Shown here: positions 5,362 to 5,876 of the stretch, piece after piece
Position numbering within the stretch: position 1 is the first letter of the stretch
How the letters are laid out: every line of letters starts with the position of its first letter
Assembly: GCA_937957845.1 (NCBI GenBank)
Contig: CALGOD010000105.1
Span: 1 to 5,876 of the forward strand
Length of the DNA stretch: 5,876 bases
Origin: an uncultured Nocardiopsis sp.
GTDB lineage: Bacteria > Actinomycetota > Actinomycetes > Streptosporangiales > Streptosporangiaceae
Direction: 5' to 3'
Notes under the pieces: model-generated
What the model was told of the DNA's origin: nothing
Databases searched by the model: none
What the model saw: only the letters and a program-made list of their open reading frames with translations
Translations under genes and position numbers: made by a program

Positions 5362-5375
5362 CGGGGTAGACCCCG
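5362..5375 (+). terminator. candidate terminator hairpin after the second kinase
   Basis: CGGGG, loop TAGA, CCCCG forms a 5-bp stem with a tetraloop about 62 nt after the kinase stop codon, with a further T-G pair possible outside. There is no T-run. Position and stem support a weak terminator call. Confidence 0.35.
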
Positions 5376-5506
5376 GGCACCTTCATGTCCAGGGGCCGAC
5401 CCATGAACATCAAAGCGAACCCGAACGGGCTTTGAAGGCCCAGTTCTCCCCAAGCTACGGCGAGGGGCGAAGTAACCGGTGAGTAGCTACAGCGGGCCTT
5501 GCTTCC

Positions 5507-5837
5507 TCACAGGAGGCGGGTGTAGTACCGCGGGCAGGTCGGGGCGGTGATATCGGCGGGACGTTCCAGGCGAAGCGGCAGTACCAACGTCGACACCGGC
5601 GTGGTCCGGTCTCGGGGGTGGAGTTGTCGGTGGACAACGGCGCGGTGTAATCGCAGGTCGGACAAATCCACTCGTGCGGGGTGGTCTCGCGGCCATGGGT
5701 CTGGTTCACCGAAAGGTGCAGGCGCATGGAGCCCGGGTCGAAGCCGTGGGGGGCGGCCACATGGCGGCACACCGAGCAGCGCGGGTAGGCGGGGAGGGTT
5801 CGCAGGTTCGGTTGATCAGGACCATGAACAGGGACAC
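5507..5837 (-). pseudogene. Cys-rich zinc-ribbon-like protein gene with two frame changes
   Basis: An excellent start lies on the minus strand: GAAGGAGG, 7 nt, then GTG at 5837. The GTG frame itself reads VSLFMVLINR and stops at 5706 without protein-like character. A switch of -1 at the CCC after the second codon enters a frame with strongly GC-rich third positions: DQPNLRTLPAYPRCSVCRHV, then GFDPGSMRLHLSVNQT, EWICPTCDYTAPLSTDN and RRCRRWYCRFAWNVP. Near 5555 the codon pattern moves by another -1 to DITAPTCPRYYTRLL and a TGA at 5509-5507. The repaired product is about 110 residues with Cys pairs CSVC, CPTC and CRRWYC, suggesting a zinc-binding domain. Each switch would be repaired by one extra base in a C-rich run. 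This may be real decay, sequencing indels or recoding. If intact elsewhere, it is a small nucleic-acid- or protein-binding protein; function is unknown. Confidence 0.5.
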
Positions 5838-5876
5838 CCGTGTTCCTCCTTCGGGATACGCACGGTGGTGGCCTCA

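Noticed and set aside
5403..5435. Ten-codon ORF MNIKANPNGL with AGGGG 7 nt upstream
   Set aside because: It is too short to judge, no plus-strand gene follows for it to lead, and a match of this quality is expected by chance.

Overview
The window is very GC-rich DNA, with G or C at most third codon positions, GTG starts and short GGAGG-type ribosome sites. This points to a filamentous actinobacterium (Streptomyces/Nocardiopsis type). The genus is inference only. Genes are short, sit on both strands and are separated by long gaps. No transposase, integrase, tRNA, rRNA or CRISPR array is visible. It reads as an ordinary accessory or chromosome-arm region rather than one dedicated operon.

Left part (1-1765, plus strand): the tail of an unidentified reading frame ends at 79 and overlaps, in an ATGA, the start of a 56-residue Ser/Thr-rich small ORF. 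A PPOX-class (F420/FMN split-barrel) oxidoreductase follows at 322-741. An aminoglycoside-phosphotransferase-fold kinase follows at 848-1765.

Middle part (1889-4047, minus strand): an unrecognised 159-residue acidic protein, a 60-residue CxxC...CxxC zinc-ribbon miniprotein, and a GXWXG/DUF4334 protein. Between the last two lies an 18-codon ORF with a near-perfect ribosome site, followed about 140 nt later by a convincing intrinsic terminator. That is a possible small transcript that ordinary gene calling would miss.

Right part (4048-5876): a 407-bp divergent intergenic region carries a 16-bp perfect palindrome and, on the minus strand, a hairpin plus T6 element lying in the DUF4334 leader. 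A second, unrelated-looking APH-fold kinase follows at 4455-5300; its catalytic loop reads HGEPYPGN, with Glu where the family has Asp. At the right edge, on the minus strand, a Cys-rich protein can be followed only across two frame changes, starting from an excellent ribosome site. It is either a pseudogene, two sequencing indels or, less likely, a recoded gene.

No shared pathway links the genes. The two kinases are not neighbours in one operon and resemble each other only in the core motifs. The items most worth checking are the small-ORF/terminator unit at 3104-3331, the frame-shifted Cys-rich gene at 5507-5837, the control elements in 4048-4454, and the Glu-for-Asp kinase.
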